A stretch of 64,000 nt of DNA from Cyclobacteriaceae bacterium (GTDB lineage Bacteria; Bacteroidota; Bacteroidia; Cytophagales; Cyclobacteriaceae). The DNA is taken from contig JAEUUC010000013.1 of NCBI GenBank assembly GCA_016787665.1, forward strand, positions 310,001 through 374,000. The letters are read 5' to 3'. Shown in pieces: positions 32,796 to 42,400 of the stretch. The notes beneath the pieces were generated by a model. That model was not told the DNA's origin. It made no database searches and saw only the letters and a program-made list of their open reading frames with translations. How positions within the stretch are numbered: the stretch's first letter is position 1; every line of letters begins with the position of its first letter. Position numbers and translations under genes: made by a program.

Positions 32796-33722
32796 CTACT
32801 CCAACTTCGCCAACTCTGCTTCGGCAGCAATAAAGCCGAATGCGGCAAAGTGGCGGCCCGCCAGCACCTGGCGAAAGATTTCTTTGGCTTTGGTGGTGTC
32901 GCCCGCGCACAAATACCAATGGCCAACACCGTAGCCCTGCGTGGCCAGCGTGAGGTCGCGGTCCGCAGTAGAGTCCGACACATTCAAAATCTGCTCGGGC
33001 GCCAGTTCGCCCTTGTACAAAGCGATGCGTTTAAGGTACGAGTCATTTTCAATAATGACGGGCTCCTTTTTTAACGAAGCCAGCAATTGCGAGGCCTCCT
33101 CATTTCGTTGCAGCCTTCGCAAGGTCATGTACAGCCAGTCGGCCGTGGCAATTACCGAGTCATCGTTTTCACAAACGGCCAGGCATTGACGGTACGCTTC
33201 CAACGCCATCTCAAATTCGCCCTTCAGGTAGTGGGCCAGACCCAGATGGTACCAGACGTTGAATTGCGTGGTCGACAGCGGAATGTTGAGTTTGTTGGGC
33301 TGGCCGTCCGGTTCAATTTCAAGCGGAGCGCCTTTCATCAACTCGCTCGCACGCGTGAGGTCTTCAATGGCGAGGTCGAACTTGCGGATGGTGATGTAGC
33401 GGTGCCCGCGGTGGCGCAGCAGCCGAAAGGAATTTGGGTATTTTTCCAACGCAGCCGTGTACACGGCAATAGCACTGTCGTATTGGTAGAGGTAGGCGAG
33501 TCTTCGCCCCAGCCAGATGTAGGTATCTTCAGAGGGTGCAGCTTCAAAATTTTCAACGGCCACCCGCAGGTTGCTGTCGAGTTTGGCTTGCGTAGCGGCT
33601 GAAAAGTCCGGCACGGGGTAGGTTATGCCGGTAAGCCCGGTGACGGCAATGGACTTCTCAGTTTCGGATTTGGGCGAGCACGCGACCAGCGCCAGCGCGA
33701 GAAAAGCAAATGGACGGTACAT
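32796..33722 (-). CDS. TPR-repeat lipoprotein
   Basis: The 308-residue product has a lipoprotein signal (FLALALVAC, C15) and several tetratricopeptide-like helical pairs: LGRRLAYLYQYDSAIAVYTAAL, HRYITIRKFDLAIEDLTRAS, HYLKGEFEMALEAYRQCL and STADRDLTLATQGYGVGHWY. TPR domains mediate protein binding. The gene starts 3 bp after the amidohydrolase stop, so they are one unit. Confidence 0.83.
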   Translation of the reverse strand: MYRPFAFLALALVACSPKSETEKSIAVTGLTGITYPVPDFSAATQAKLDSNLRVAVENFEAAPSEDTYIWLGRRLAYLYQYDSAIAVYTAALEKYPNSFRLLRHRGHRYITIRKFDLAIEDLTRASELMKGAPLEIEPDGQPNKLNIPLSTTQFNVWYHLGLAHYLKGEFEMALEAYRQCLAVCENDDSVIATADWLYMTLRRLQRNEEASQLLASLKKEPVIIENDSYLKRIALYKGELAPEQILNVSDSTADRDLTLATQGYGVGHWYLCAGDTTKAKEIFRQVLAGRHFAAFGFIAAEAELAKLE

Positions 33723-33725
33723 GGC

Positions 33726-35300
33726 CTATTCCATTCCGGGTTGCTTGATCACAAATCCGGTTTTGGCTTTTTCGGCCGCCACCAGTTTTTTCACATCGGC
33801 CAGCAGTTTTTTGGCATCGTACACAATGCCATCTTTCACCGTATAGTTCACCCCACCCACACGCTCGGGTTTATTATCGTCTGATAATTTGACCGCGCCC
33901 GTGCCGTAGAGCACCTGCAGGTTTTGCAACGGATTCTGGTCGATGATGACAAAGTCCGCCAGCTTGCCCACTTCCACCGAGCCCAGATCTTTTTCCACGC
34001 CCAGCGCTTGTGCGCCAAACAATGTGGCGGAGCGAATAATTTCCAGGGGATGGAATCCACATTCGCGCAGCAGTTCCAGTTCGCGGATGTAGGCGAACCC
34101 ATATGTCTGAAAGATGAAACCTGAGTCGGAGCCCGTAGTCACGCGGCCCCCGCGGTTTTTGTATTCATTCACAAAAGCCATCCACAGTTGGTAATTCGTT
34201 TTCCATTCCACTTCTTGTTCGGTTCCCCAGTTGAACCAGTACGATCCATGGGCTCTGCGGTTGGGTTGGAAAAACGACCACAACTGGGGCAGTGTGTATT
34301 CTTCGTGCCACTCGGCTCTGCGGGCTTTGTGCAGATCACGGCTGGCTTCATAAATATTGAATGTGGGGTCGAGCGTGAAATCCAGGGCCAGCAACTTGTT
34401 CATCACTGCATTCCAGTGTTCGCTGAAGGGCGGGGCTGCCTGCTTCCACAACTTTCCCGCATTTTCGAAACGGTGCTGCTCGTTTTGGTAATTGTAGTCA
34501 AGCGGATAATCCTGAATGGTGCGATCGGCAAACAAGGCTTCGGGCAAGCCGTACCAATGTTCCATGGAGGTGAGCCCGGCCTCGGCTGATTTCACCACGT
34601 TCCACCGGGCAACATCAAGTTGGGCATGATGGCAGGCCGAGCGCAGACCGATGCGTTTGTTTTCGCGCAGGGCCGCGTCCATCACGGCCGGGGCAGCACC
34701 AAAAAACTTAATACCGTCTGCGCCCTTCAGTTTGTTTTCGTTAACCCACGCACGGGCCTGTTCGGCAGTCGTAATTTTTTCTTTGGCGCCAGCTCCGAAA
34801 ACATTATAGGCGTGAATGCGGGGCGCGGTGATTTGATTGGCGGCACTCTTTTTCTTCTGGTCCAGCACCCAATCCAGTCCGTTGCCACAAGCGGGGTCGC
34901 GCACGGTGGTAATGCCGTGGGCCATCCATAACTTAAATACGTATTCGGCATAAGGCGCCTGGCTGCCGCCAATGTGTCCATGCATGTCCACAAAGCCCGG
35001 CATCAGGTACATGCCTTCGCAGTTCAGTTCTTTTCCCCCGGCTTCCAATTTGGGCCTGCGTTCCGGGTTGATGGGCACGCCCGGGTAGCCTACGGTCTCG
35101 ATTTTAGTGATGCGGTTGCCGCGTATCTCAATATCGATGGGGCCTTGGGGCGGGGCTCCGGTGCCATCGATCAAGGTGATCCCTCGAATGATCAGTTGCA
35201 CGTGTGGCCCATCGCCATCTTTTACTTCGGGAGCTTTCTGGATCTGGGCGTGAAGGGTAATACTCGCCAGCAGCGAAAAAATCAGGATCGTACGCTTCAT
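33726..35300 (-). CDS. Secreted amidohydrolase
   Basis: This 524-residue protein has a signal peptide (LIFSLLASITLHAQ) and a full amidohydrolase domain: MPGFVDMHGHIGG with the HxH metal ligands, SACHHAQLD, TSMEHWYGL and VTTGSDSGFIFQT with the catalytic aspartate. The end (KLADFVIIDQNPLQNLQVL) is the usual beta-sandwich. The closest relatives by motif are imidazolonepropionase-like hydrolases; the substrate is unknown. It is followed by the TPR lipoprotein in the same operon. Confidence 0.88.
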   Translation of the reverse strand: MKRTILIFSLLASITLHAQIQKAPEVKDGDGPHVQLIIRGITLIDGTGAPPQGPIDIEIRGNRITKIETVGYPGVPINPERRPKLEAGGKELNCEGMYLMPGFVDMHGHIGGSQAPYAEYVFKLWMAHGITTVRDPACGNGLDWVLDQKKKSAANQITAPRIHAYNVFGAGAKEKITTAEQARAWVNENKLKGADGIKFFGAAPAVMDAALRENKRIGLRSACHHAQLDVARWNVVKSAEAGLTSMEHWYGLPEALFADRTIQDYPLDYNYQNEQHRFENAGKLWKQAAPPFSEHWNAVMNKLLALDFTLDPTFNIYEASRDLHKARRAEWHEEYTLPQLWSFFQPNRRAHGSYWFNWGTEQEVEWKTNYQLWMAFVNEYKNRGGRVTTGSDSGFIFQTYGFAYIRELELLRECGFHPLEIIRSATLFGAQALGVEKDLGSVEVGKLADFVIIDQNPLQNLQVLYGTGAVKLSDDNKPERVGGVNYTVKDGIVYDAKKLLADVKKLVAAEKAKTGFVIKQPGME

Positions 35301-35392
35301 CAGGTTTAGGATTTTTTAAAGCTAAAAAAATTGCCGGGAATTGGAAACGGAAATATGATGGCGTACGGATCACCCCATAACCTGGGGCTTTC

Positions 35393-37807
35393 CTATTTGA
35401 TGCGCCACTCCAACGGCACCATCAGGCGAATGCTGATGTTGCGCCCCATGTTGAATACCCCGGGTCGGCCGGTGGCCGGATTGACATCCAGGTACTTCAG
35501 CCGGCTCTGGTGACTTTGAAAGGCAATGTCGAACACATTGTTGGCGGTGACGTAAAGGGAGAACAACGTCTTTCGGCTGGTGTTGAGCACATCCAGCGCG
35601 AGGCCCGAGTTAATCAGGGAATAGCCCGGTGTGCGGGTTTCGGTGTTGAAGGCGGCCAGAAATCGCTCCTGATCAGCATGATGTTCCCACTCGATAAACC
35701 ACGAGGCATTCTGAATCCGGCTTCCCCAACTTGCTTTACTTAGTTTGAGCCGTGTAATCGTGCGGGCAGCCGGCATAAAGGGCAGGTATCGTTCGTCAGG
35801 CGTCCGCGCGCTGAGGTTTTCGGCCAGCACTACCGAGTATTGGGATGAAAGCTCCAACCAGCGGGCTGCGGCCGGGTTGATCGTCAAAGATGCTTCGAGG
35901 CCCTGGAGGTTCGCGTTGCCCTGCGTGTAGCGAAACACCGGCACACCATTGATCAGGCTATCGGCTCCGCTTGCCGTATTCACTTTTTCCGAATAGGTGT
36001 ACTGATCAATTCGGTTGTTGAAAAGGGTAACATCGGCAAAAAACTGCGGCCGCTCATACGTTATCCCCACGTCTGTTTGCAGCGAGGTTTCCGATTGTTG
36101 GTTGATGTTTCCGATTTCATAGCGGAAGGTACCGGCATGCTCGCCATTGCTGGATATCTCCGGCACGGAAGGCGCCCGAAATCCGCGGGCGATGTTCGCT
36201 TTCAGGTACAGATGATCGCGGAGGTTATACACTGCTCCGAAGCTCCCGGTGAAATTGAGGTAGGTTTGATTGAAGCCGGGAAAGACAATCGTCACGGCAT
36301 TGGCCGGTTGGGACTGGAAGCGGCCGTCCGCATCAAGGTATAGCTTATCGATGTGGAGTGAACGCACATCGTGGCGCAGGCCTCCGGACAATGAAAGGCG
36401 ATCGATTTTTTTCTTGGCAAACAGGAATACTCCGTTGTCGAATAAATGGTAGTTGGGATACAGCACTTCATTGCCGCGGTTGGTCAACTGCTGCCGCATG
36501 CCGTTGGTGCCTATCGTAATCTCCCAGTGATGGCGTTCCGGAAAGTGATAGCGCAAGTCGTAAAACAGGGTTTGAAGGAAAAAATACAGGTCGGGCTGGC
36601 CGGGTTGCTCAAGATTGGCAAACTCCTTCCGGTGATTTTCACTATAGCCAACATTAACAGCCAGCGCACCGGCTCCGATGTTCAACAGGTTATTCGAGGC
36701 GATTTTGTAGTTCGATAGATCCTGTGAGTTGGCGGGGTTAATCGAGCGCTGGGCAAGTTCATCGTTGGATACGGTAACCATTTCTTCCTGACCGTTAGTC
36801 AACTGCGTGCGGGTGAACGCCCCGTTGCTGTCGCGCGTGCCGTCAATGATGTTGATCTGCTGCTGCCACTTCAGGAAGGAAAGCTTGGAGTAACCCCACT
36901 TTTTCTGAATTCCCAACATGCCGTTCAGGTTCAGGTTTTCCCGGAAGTTTGACCCGTACACGCGGCCATCGTACGCGTTTCGGTAGTTACCGGAATTTTT
37001 CTGACTGGCCCTGAGCATGAAGAGCTTGCCATTGGCATTTCCATTGACGAACCCCGAGAAGCCGTAGAGCCCGCTGTTGGTTTGATAGGTGGACAGCACG
37101 TTGCCACGCACCACACCGGCTTCGGGTGAGCGGGGTGATAAGATGGACACCACGCCACCGAGGCCGTCTGATCCATACATCAGGCTGCCGGCACCGCGTA
37201 TGATTTCGTACCGATTGATCGAGTATTCATCGATTTGCAGCGAGTGTTCTTCGCCCCACTGGTTGTCTTCCTGGCGAATGCCATCGTGCATGGTGATCAC
37301 CCGGTTGAAGGCGAGCCCGCGAATCACTGGTTTGGCCAGCGCGGGGCCGGTTTGGATTTGCGACATGCCGGGCAGGCGCGAGACCGCATCCACCAGATTG
37401 GTGCTGCCCGTCATCATCCATTGAGCCGCGTTTAGGGTTTGCACCGGTATCGGGCTTTCGCGAACCATCACGCGCTGGGCCGAACCGGACACAATCACTT
37501 CGTCCAGCGACATCACGGCATCTTCGAGCGTTACATTCAGCGTAGTATCTGCGGTAAGGTTGACCTGAATAATCTCGGTCTTGTGACCCACGTATTTATA
37601 CTCCAGCGTGTGCACCCCGCGCGGGAGGTTACCGAACCGGTATCGCCCTTCGCTATCGGACGAGGTGCCATTTTGCTGGTCAACCAAAACGATGTTGGCC
37701 CCGGAAATAGGTAACCCGGTGTCGCGGTGGGTAATCACCCCCCGAATCTCCATTTGTGAAAATCCCACCGTTGCCTTCAGAACTCCAACCCAGATCAACC
37801 AGCGCAT
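35393..37807 (-). CDS. TonB-dependent receptor, probably metal- or siderophore-related
   Basis: This 804-residue outer-membrane receptor has an N-terminal carboxypeptidase-like regulatory domain (IRGVITHRDTGLPISGANIV, residues 21-100), a plug (IPVQTLNAAQWM, VIRGLAFNRVITMHDGIRQE, YEIIRGAGSLMYGSDGLGGVV) and a beta-barrel ending in the C-terminal strand NISIRLMVPLEW. It lacks a SusD partner, which argues against a glycan system, and a DtxR-type palindrome overlaps its promoter, so I infer a metal-linked substrate. The gene is divergent from DUF1801. Confidence 0.9.
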   Translation of the reverse strand: MRWLIWVGVLKATVGFSQMEIRGVITHRDTGLPISGANIVLVDQQNGTSSDSEGRYRFGNLPRGVHTLEYKYVGHKTEIIQVNLTADTTLNVTLEDAVMSLDEVIVSGSAQRVMVRESPIPVQTLNAAQWMMTGSTNLVDAVSRLPGMSQIQTGPALAKPVIRGLAFNRVITMHDGIRQEDNQWGEEHSLQIDEYSINRYEIIRGAGSLMYGSDGLGGVVSILSPRSPEAGVVRGNVLSTYQTNSGLYGFSGFVNGNANGKLFMLRASQKNSGNYRNAYDGRVYGSNFRENLNLNGMLGIQKKWGYSKLSFLKWQQQINIIDGTRDSNGAFTRTQLTNGQEEMVTVSNDELAQRSINPANSQDLSNYKIASNNLLNIGAGALAVNVGYSENHRKEFANLEQPGQPDLYFFLQTLFYDLRYHFPERHHWEITIGTNGMRQQLTNRGNEVLYPNYHLFDNGVFLFAKKKIDRLSLSGGLRHDVRSLHIDKLYLDADGRFQSQPANAVTIVFPGFNQTYLNFTGSFGAVYNLRDHLYLKANIARGFRAPSVPEISSNGEHAGTFRYEIGNINQQSETSLQTDVGITYERPQFFADVTLFNNRIDQYTYSEKVNTASGADSLINGVPVFRYTQGNANLQGLEASLTINPAAARWLELSSQYSVVLAENLSARTPDERYLPFMPAARTITRLKLSKASWGSRIQNASWFIEWEHHADQERFLAAFNTETRTPGYSLINSGLALDVLNTSRKTLFSLYVTANNVFDIAFQSHQSRLKYLDVNPATGRPGVFNMGRNISIRLMVPLEWRIK

Positions 37808-37814
37808 AGTGCTG

Positions 37815-37846
37815 CAAACTTACTCAAAAATTTAGATTAGTCTAAA
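37815..37846 (-). promoter_or_regulatory. DtxR/MntR-like palindrome and promoter of the TonB receptor
   Basis: TTTAGATTAGTCTAAA (37831-37846) has perfect 6-bp arms TTTAGA/TCTAAA. On the minus strand TAAGTTTG (37822-37815) fits the -7 box, so the palindrome lies between the -7 and -33 positions. The ATG at 37807 follows about 8 nt later, which would give a very short leader. Confidence 0.6.
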
Positions 37847-37906
37847 AAAAAATTCAGTTGACATTAAAAACTGAAATTTAGGTGCGGGTGTTCGTATATT
37901 GGGCCT

Positions 37907-38323
37907 ATGCGCAGCCCGGCCGTGGACAACTTTCTTTTTGATCAGCCCGAACCGAGGCGTCAGGCCATGGAAGCCCTGCGGGAGATTATCTTCAGCGCGG
38001 TGCCCGGTGTGGAAGAGTCATCCAAGTGGCGGGTGCCCTTCTATTCGAAAAATGGTTTGCTGTGCTACATCAACTATGACCGCAAGTACGGTAAGATTGC
38101 GCTCGGGTTGGTAGAGGGGTTTCTGATTGACGATAAATACGGGCTGTTTGTTCACGACACCACGAATGTTAAGAAGCTGCTCTTCGAAGAAGACAAGGAG
38201 TTTCCCCTCCGGAAGATTCAATACTACCTGCGCGAAGCCGTCAGAATCAACCTGACCAAAAAGAAAAACTTTGTGGGAATTCAAAAACCACGCACGCGGC
38301 CAGCCCGAAGTCGCAGGCGGTAG
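37907..38323 (+). CDS. DUF1801 protein
   Basis: The 138-residue soluble protein carries the family sequence AVPGVEESSKWRVPFYSKNGLLCYINY near residue 30-58, followed by KIALGLVEG, and ends in a strongly basic tail (RTRPARSRRR). DUF1801 proteins have an antiparallel beta-sheet fold and no established function. It starts 100 bp from the TonB receptor on the opposite strand; its stop lies 1 bp from that of the RND adaptor gene. Confidence 0.85.
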   Translation: MRSPAVDNFLFDQPEPRRQAMEALREIIFSAVPGVEESSKWRVPFYSKNGLLCYINYDRKYGKIALGLVEGFLIDDKYGLFVHDTTNVKKLLFEEDKEFPLRKIQYYLREAVRINLTKKKNFVGIQKPRTRPARSRRR

Positions 38324-38324
38324 A

Positions 38325-39449
38325 TCAGTCTTCTTCCTGGTTCTTCATTTTCGATAAAAGCGTGTAGGCACCGGCCACCACGATGTTGGCGGTGGCGGCA
38401 TCAAACTTCTGCGGCAGGTACACCACGCGGCAGCCGGCTTCGGCCGGGCCCGTTTCGACTTCTACGAGTTCAAACTCCAGGTCGGACAAGGCCACAAACA
38501 ACACGTTCTTGTTTTCGTAACTGACTACTGCCTGCTCTGCGATGCAGGTGAGCTGGCGCGGTTCCGATTCGATGCGGGCGCGCACAAACATGCCGGGCAC
38601 CAGGGCCGGGTCATCCTTTTTCTGGTGGCAGTGAATGCGCACGGTGCGATCGGGCATGATCTCGCGGCCGATCAGATACACTTCGGCCTCACGCTCGCGG
38701 GTTTCGTTGGCCAGGGTGAATTTCACCTGCTGCCCGGTGTGAACAAAGGGGAGATCTTTCTCAAAAACGGTTAGCTCCACGTGCAGGTGCTCAGTGTCGA
38801 TCAACTCGAAAAGCGGTTCGCCTGCGGGAATAAACTTGCCAATGTTTCCGTTGATGTGCGTAACGAAGCCATTTAGTGGTGACCGCAGTTCAATCGTTCG
38901 CGTGATCACGCCTCGCTCCACCTCGGCAGGCGAGATATTGAGCAAGTGCAGTTTTTCGCGCAGCCCGGCTACCTTGGTTTCCCATAAATCGTTTTCTCGT
39001 TTAGCCTGTTGCAGCGTTTTTTGTGCGTTTACGTTTTCGCGGGCAAGCTCCGACTGCCGGAGAAAATCCACGCGGGCATAGTCGTACTGGCTCACGGCTT
39101 CGCGGTAGTCCTGTTGCAACTGCACGTAGTCGAGGCTTTCTACGTGCGCCAACACCTGACCTTTCTTCACCCGGCTGCCTTGCAGCAAGTCGGTGGATTT
39201 CAAAAATCCCCCGATGGGCAACGACACGCTCACCATCTGCTGCGGTGGCACATCCAGTTTCCCGTTGGCCACCAGGCTCTGGCTGATCGTGCGTGTCTCC
39301 AACCGGCCTACCTCGATGGCAGCCTCTTGGCGCTGGGCGGCCGTCAGCGAAATTCGATTGGGCACGTGCGCCACCACTTCAGGCTCTTGCCGGGTGTCGG
39401 TCGATTGGCAGGAGAGGGCGACCAGGGCGATTGATATTATTTTTTTCAT
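38325..39449 (-). CDS. czcB: CzcB-type periplasmic adaptor of a heavy-metal RND pump
   Basis: The 374-residue product has a lipobox (IALVALSC) and the membrane-fusion protein layout: an RND adaptor beta-barrel and lipoyl half (QQMVSVSLPIGGFLKS), a helical hairpin (QLQQDYREAVSQYDYARVDFLRQSEL), the second lipoyl half (RSPLNGFVTHINGNIGKFIPAGEPLF) and a C-terminal beta domain. It links the inner-membrane pump to the outer-membrane channel. The gene follows the CzcA-CzcC fusion by 12 bp on the same strand. Confidence 0.9.
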   Translation of the reverse strand: MKKIISIALVALSCQSTDTRQEPEVVAHVPNRISLTAAQRQEAAIEVGRLETRTISQSLVANGKLDVPPQQMVSVSLPIGGFLKSTDLLQGSRVKKGQVLAHVESLDYVQLQQDYREAVSQYDYARVDFLRQSELARENVNAQKTLQQAKRENDLWETKVAGLREKLHLLNISPAEVERGVITRTIELRSPLNGFVTHINGNIGKFIPAGEPLFELIDTEHLHVELTVFEKDLPFVHTGQQVKFTLANETREREAEVYLIGREIMPDRTVRIHCHQKKDDPALVPGMFVRARIESEPRQLTCIAEQAVVSYENKNVLFVALSDLEFELVEVETGPAEAGCRVVYLPQKFDAATANIVVAGAYTLLSKMKNQEED

Positions 39450-39461
39450 GATGTCAAATGC

Positions 39462-42400
39462 TTAGGGTTGTGTGTTACCGGCCAGGTAGTCAAGGTAAAT
39501 GGCCGACTGATTGAATTGATTGAGGTCTTTCAAATAGGCTTCGCGAATCTGGAGACTTTGCCGCAGGGCCAGCAGGTATTCCAGATAACCCACTTCACCT
39601 GCTTTATAGGCTTTATCGGCCTGTGAGCGAATGATGTCGGCATTGGGCAACGCTGAGGATCGGTAATAGTTGACACTGCTCTTGTATTTTTCGTATTGCT
39701 GAACAGCGTGTTGCCATGCGCCCCGCAGTTGTTCCTGCTGCCAGCCGAGCAAGGCTTGCTGGCGTTCGCGGCCCACTTCGGCCGATTTGATCCGGGCCGT
39801 TTGCGGTACAAACCACAGCGGAATTTGCAAGCCAACGGAGAAACCTTGAAACCGATCGGTTGTGGATGCCGTGCTGCCAGCCTCGGCCAGCGGTATACCA
39901 ATCAGGGTTTGATTGAAATAGCCAACTGTGAGGTCGGGGAGGGCCTGGTTTTTCAACACGCGTTTTTCCTGATCGGCCACGGCAACCGCTTGTTGCTGAA
40001 GGGCCAATTGAGGGTTGTTGCCAAACGCATTGGTGGTATCGGTCTGGCGCGTAGGTAAGTTGCCGGAGAATACCGGGTTTGCACCCGGATCGTGAAGGAA
40101 TGAGCGCAGCACCGCTAACCACGATTGTTCGTCATACTCCAGTTGGCGCAGTTGGTTTTGCACTTCAAGAGCCTGTGTGGTGGCAGTTGTTTTTTCCAGC
40201 ATGCGCGTCTCGCCCGTCCGGTAGCGAAGATCAGCTGCGCGGGCAAATTCGCTGTAAAGCGAATCCTGAAACCCAAGCAACGCCCGATACTCCTTCAGGT
40301 ACCAGAGGTGGTAGTAGGCCTGTTTCACCTGGTAGGCCAGTTCATTCTCGCTCACCTGTTTTTGTAGCAGGCTGCCCGAAATACGCTCCTCAGCCAGTTT
40401 GCGTTGTGCACTCATGGCTGTAGGGAAGGGCAGGGTTTGCATCACCGTCAGGTTGTTGTCGTTGCGGTAGAAGCTGTTGTACTGCCCGCGCATGTACATC
40501 ACGGAGGTCTTGCCGATGTCCGAGCTTGTTCGCTTCAGCTCTTTTTGAACATCAATTTCCAGTTGAGCAGCCTTGATCAGGTTGTTTTGTTGCCTTGCAC
40601 GTTCCAGCAGTGCGGGTAAGTCCTGGCCCTGGGCGGCCAGTGTTGTACCCAGCATGAGCAGACCCGCGAAGAGTGATGCGGAAGGTTTCATTCGGAGTTG
40701 GATTTTGTCAAACAGGATGTATAGGCACGGCAGTACTACCAGGGTAAGGAAGGTGGATGTAATCAAACCTCCGATCACCACGGTAGCCAATGGACGCTGC
40801 ACTTCAGCGCCTGCGCTTTGCGCCAGGGCCATGGGCAAAAAACCGAGCGAGGCCACGGCTGCCGTCATCAACACGGGACGGAACCGGGTGGATGTGCCCT
40901 TCCACACGATGTCGGTCAGATCCGTAAGCCCTTCCTTCAGCCGCAGCCGGTTGAACTCACCGATTAACACTATACCGTTGAGCACGGCCACTCCAAATAA
41001 CGCGATGAACCCAACACCCGCAGAGATACTGAACGGCATGCCGCGCAGGAGCAGCGCGAACACTCCGCCCACGGCAGCCAGCGGAATGGCCGAATAAATC
41101 AGCAAGGCTTGCTTGATTGAGTTGAACGCAAAAAACAACATGATAAAAATGAGGAGCAGGGCTGCCGGCACGGCTACGGCCAGGCGCTGCTGTGCTTCCT
41201 GTAAATTTTCGAATTGCCCGCCATACGTAACGTAGTATCCGGCAGGGAAGTCAATCTTTTGATCGATCAGCGTGTGGATTTCTTCCACGATGCTCTGTAC
41301 ATCGCGGCCGCGCACATTGAAACCAACAACGATCCTGCGCTTCGCGTCTTCGCGTTGAATCTGGTTGGGGCCCATTACGAGTTGAACGTCTGCCAGTTGG
41401 CGCAACGGAATTTGCTCGCCCGCAGGGTTGGTGATAAACAAGTTGCCGATGTCGTCTACCTGCTTTCGGTTTTCTTGCCGCAGGCGAACGACCAGGCTAA
41501 ACCGCTTTTCACCCTCAAACACCATCCCGGCTGTTTGCCCGGCAAAGGCAGTATTGAGCGCTTCGTTTACATCCGAAACATTTAGTGCGTGGCGGGCCAG
41601 CGCATCGCGGTTAATTTTGACTACGACTTGCGGCCGGCCGCTGATCTGCTCTACGAATACATCCTGCGCGCCTTCTACTTGCTCCGTTAGTTTACCCACC
41701 GCCTCGGCCAGCCGGCTCAACTCGTCCAGATTTTCGCCATAGATTTTGATGGCCACGTCCTGCCGCACACCGGTCATCAGTTCGTTAAAGCGCATTTGAA
41801 TGGGCTGCTGAAATCCGAAGTTGGCATCCGGAATGACACCCAGTGCCTCGCCCATTTTTTCCGCCAACTCTTCGCGGGTTTGTGCTTTTGTCCACTCTTT
41901 GCGGTCGCGTAAGATCACCATCATATCAGCCTCTTCCAGCGGCATTGGGTCGGTGGGGATTTCAGAGGATCCGGCTTTCGTTACCACTTTGATTACTTCG
42001 TCCGGGAATTCGCGGAGCAACACACCGGCTGCTTTCTGCGATACCTCCACCGTGTGGTTGAGGCTGCTGCCTAATAATACCCGCGTTTGCACAGCAAAAT
42101 CACCTTCTTCCAACGTGGGTAAAAACTCACCACCCATAGAGAAGAAGATGCCGCCCGCCAGGATCACAAACCCAAGGGAAATGGCCACAACCGTTTTCTT
42201 GAACCGCAGGCAGAACGCCAGCACCGGAGCATACGAGCTATAAAACAAAGCCATCAACTTGTCTGAAAACTTCAGGGAAGTGATTTTTCCATGGCCCAGA
42301 AAGAGTGAACTGGCTACCGGTACGTAGGTGAGCGATAACAGAAAAGCACCACCGATGGCGAACGCCACGGTCTCGGCCATGGGCCGAAACATTTTGCCCT

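Noticed and set aside
35365..35392. Terminator after the TonB receptor gene (CCCCATAACCTGGGG)
   Set aside because: The stem has only four GC pairs and no clear T-run follows in either direction.
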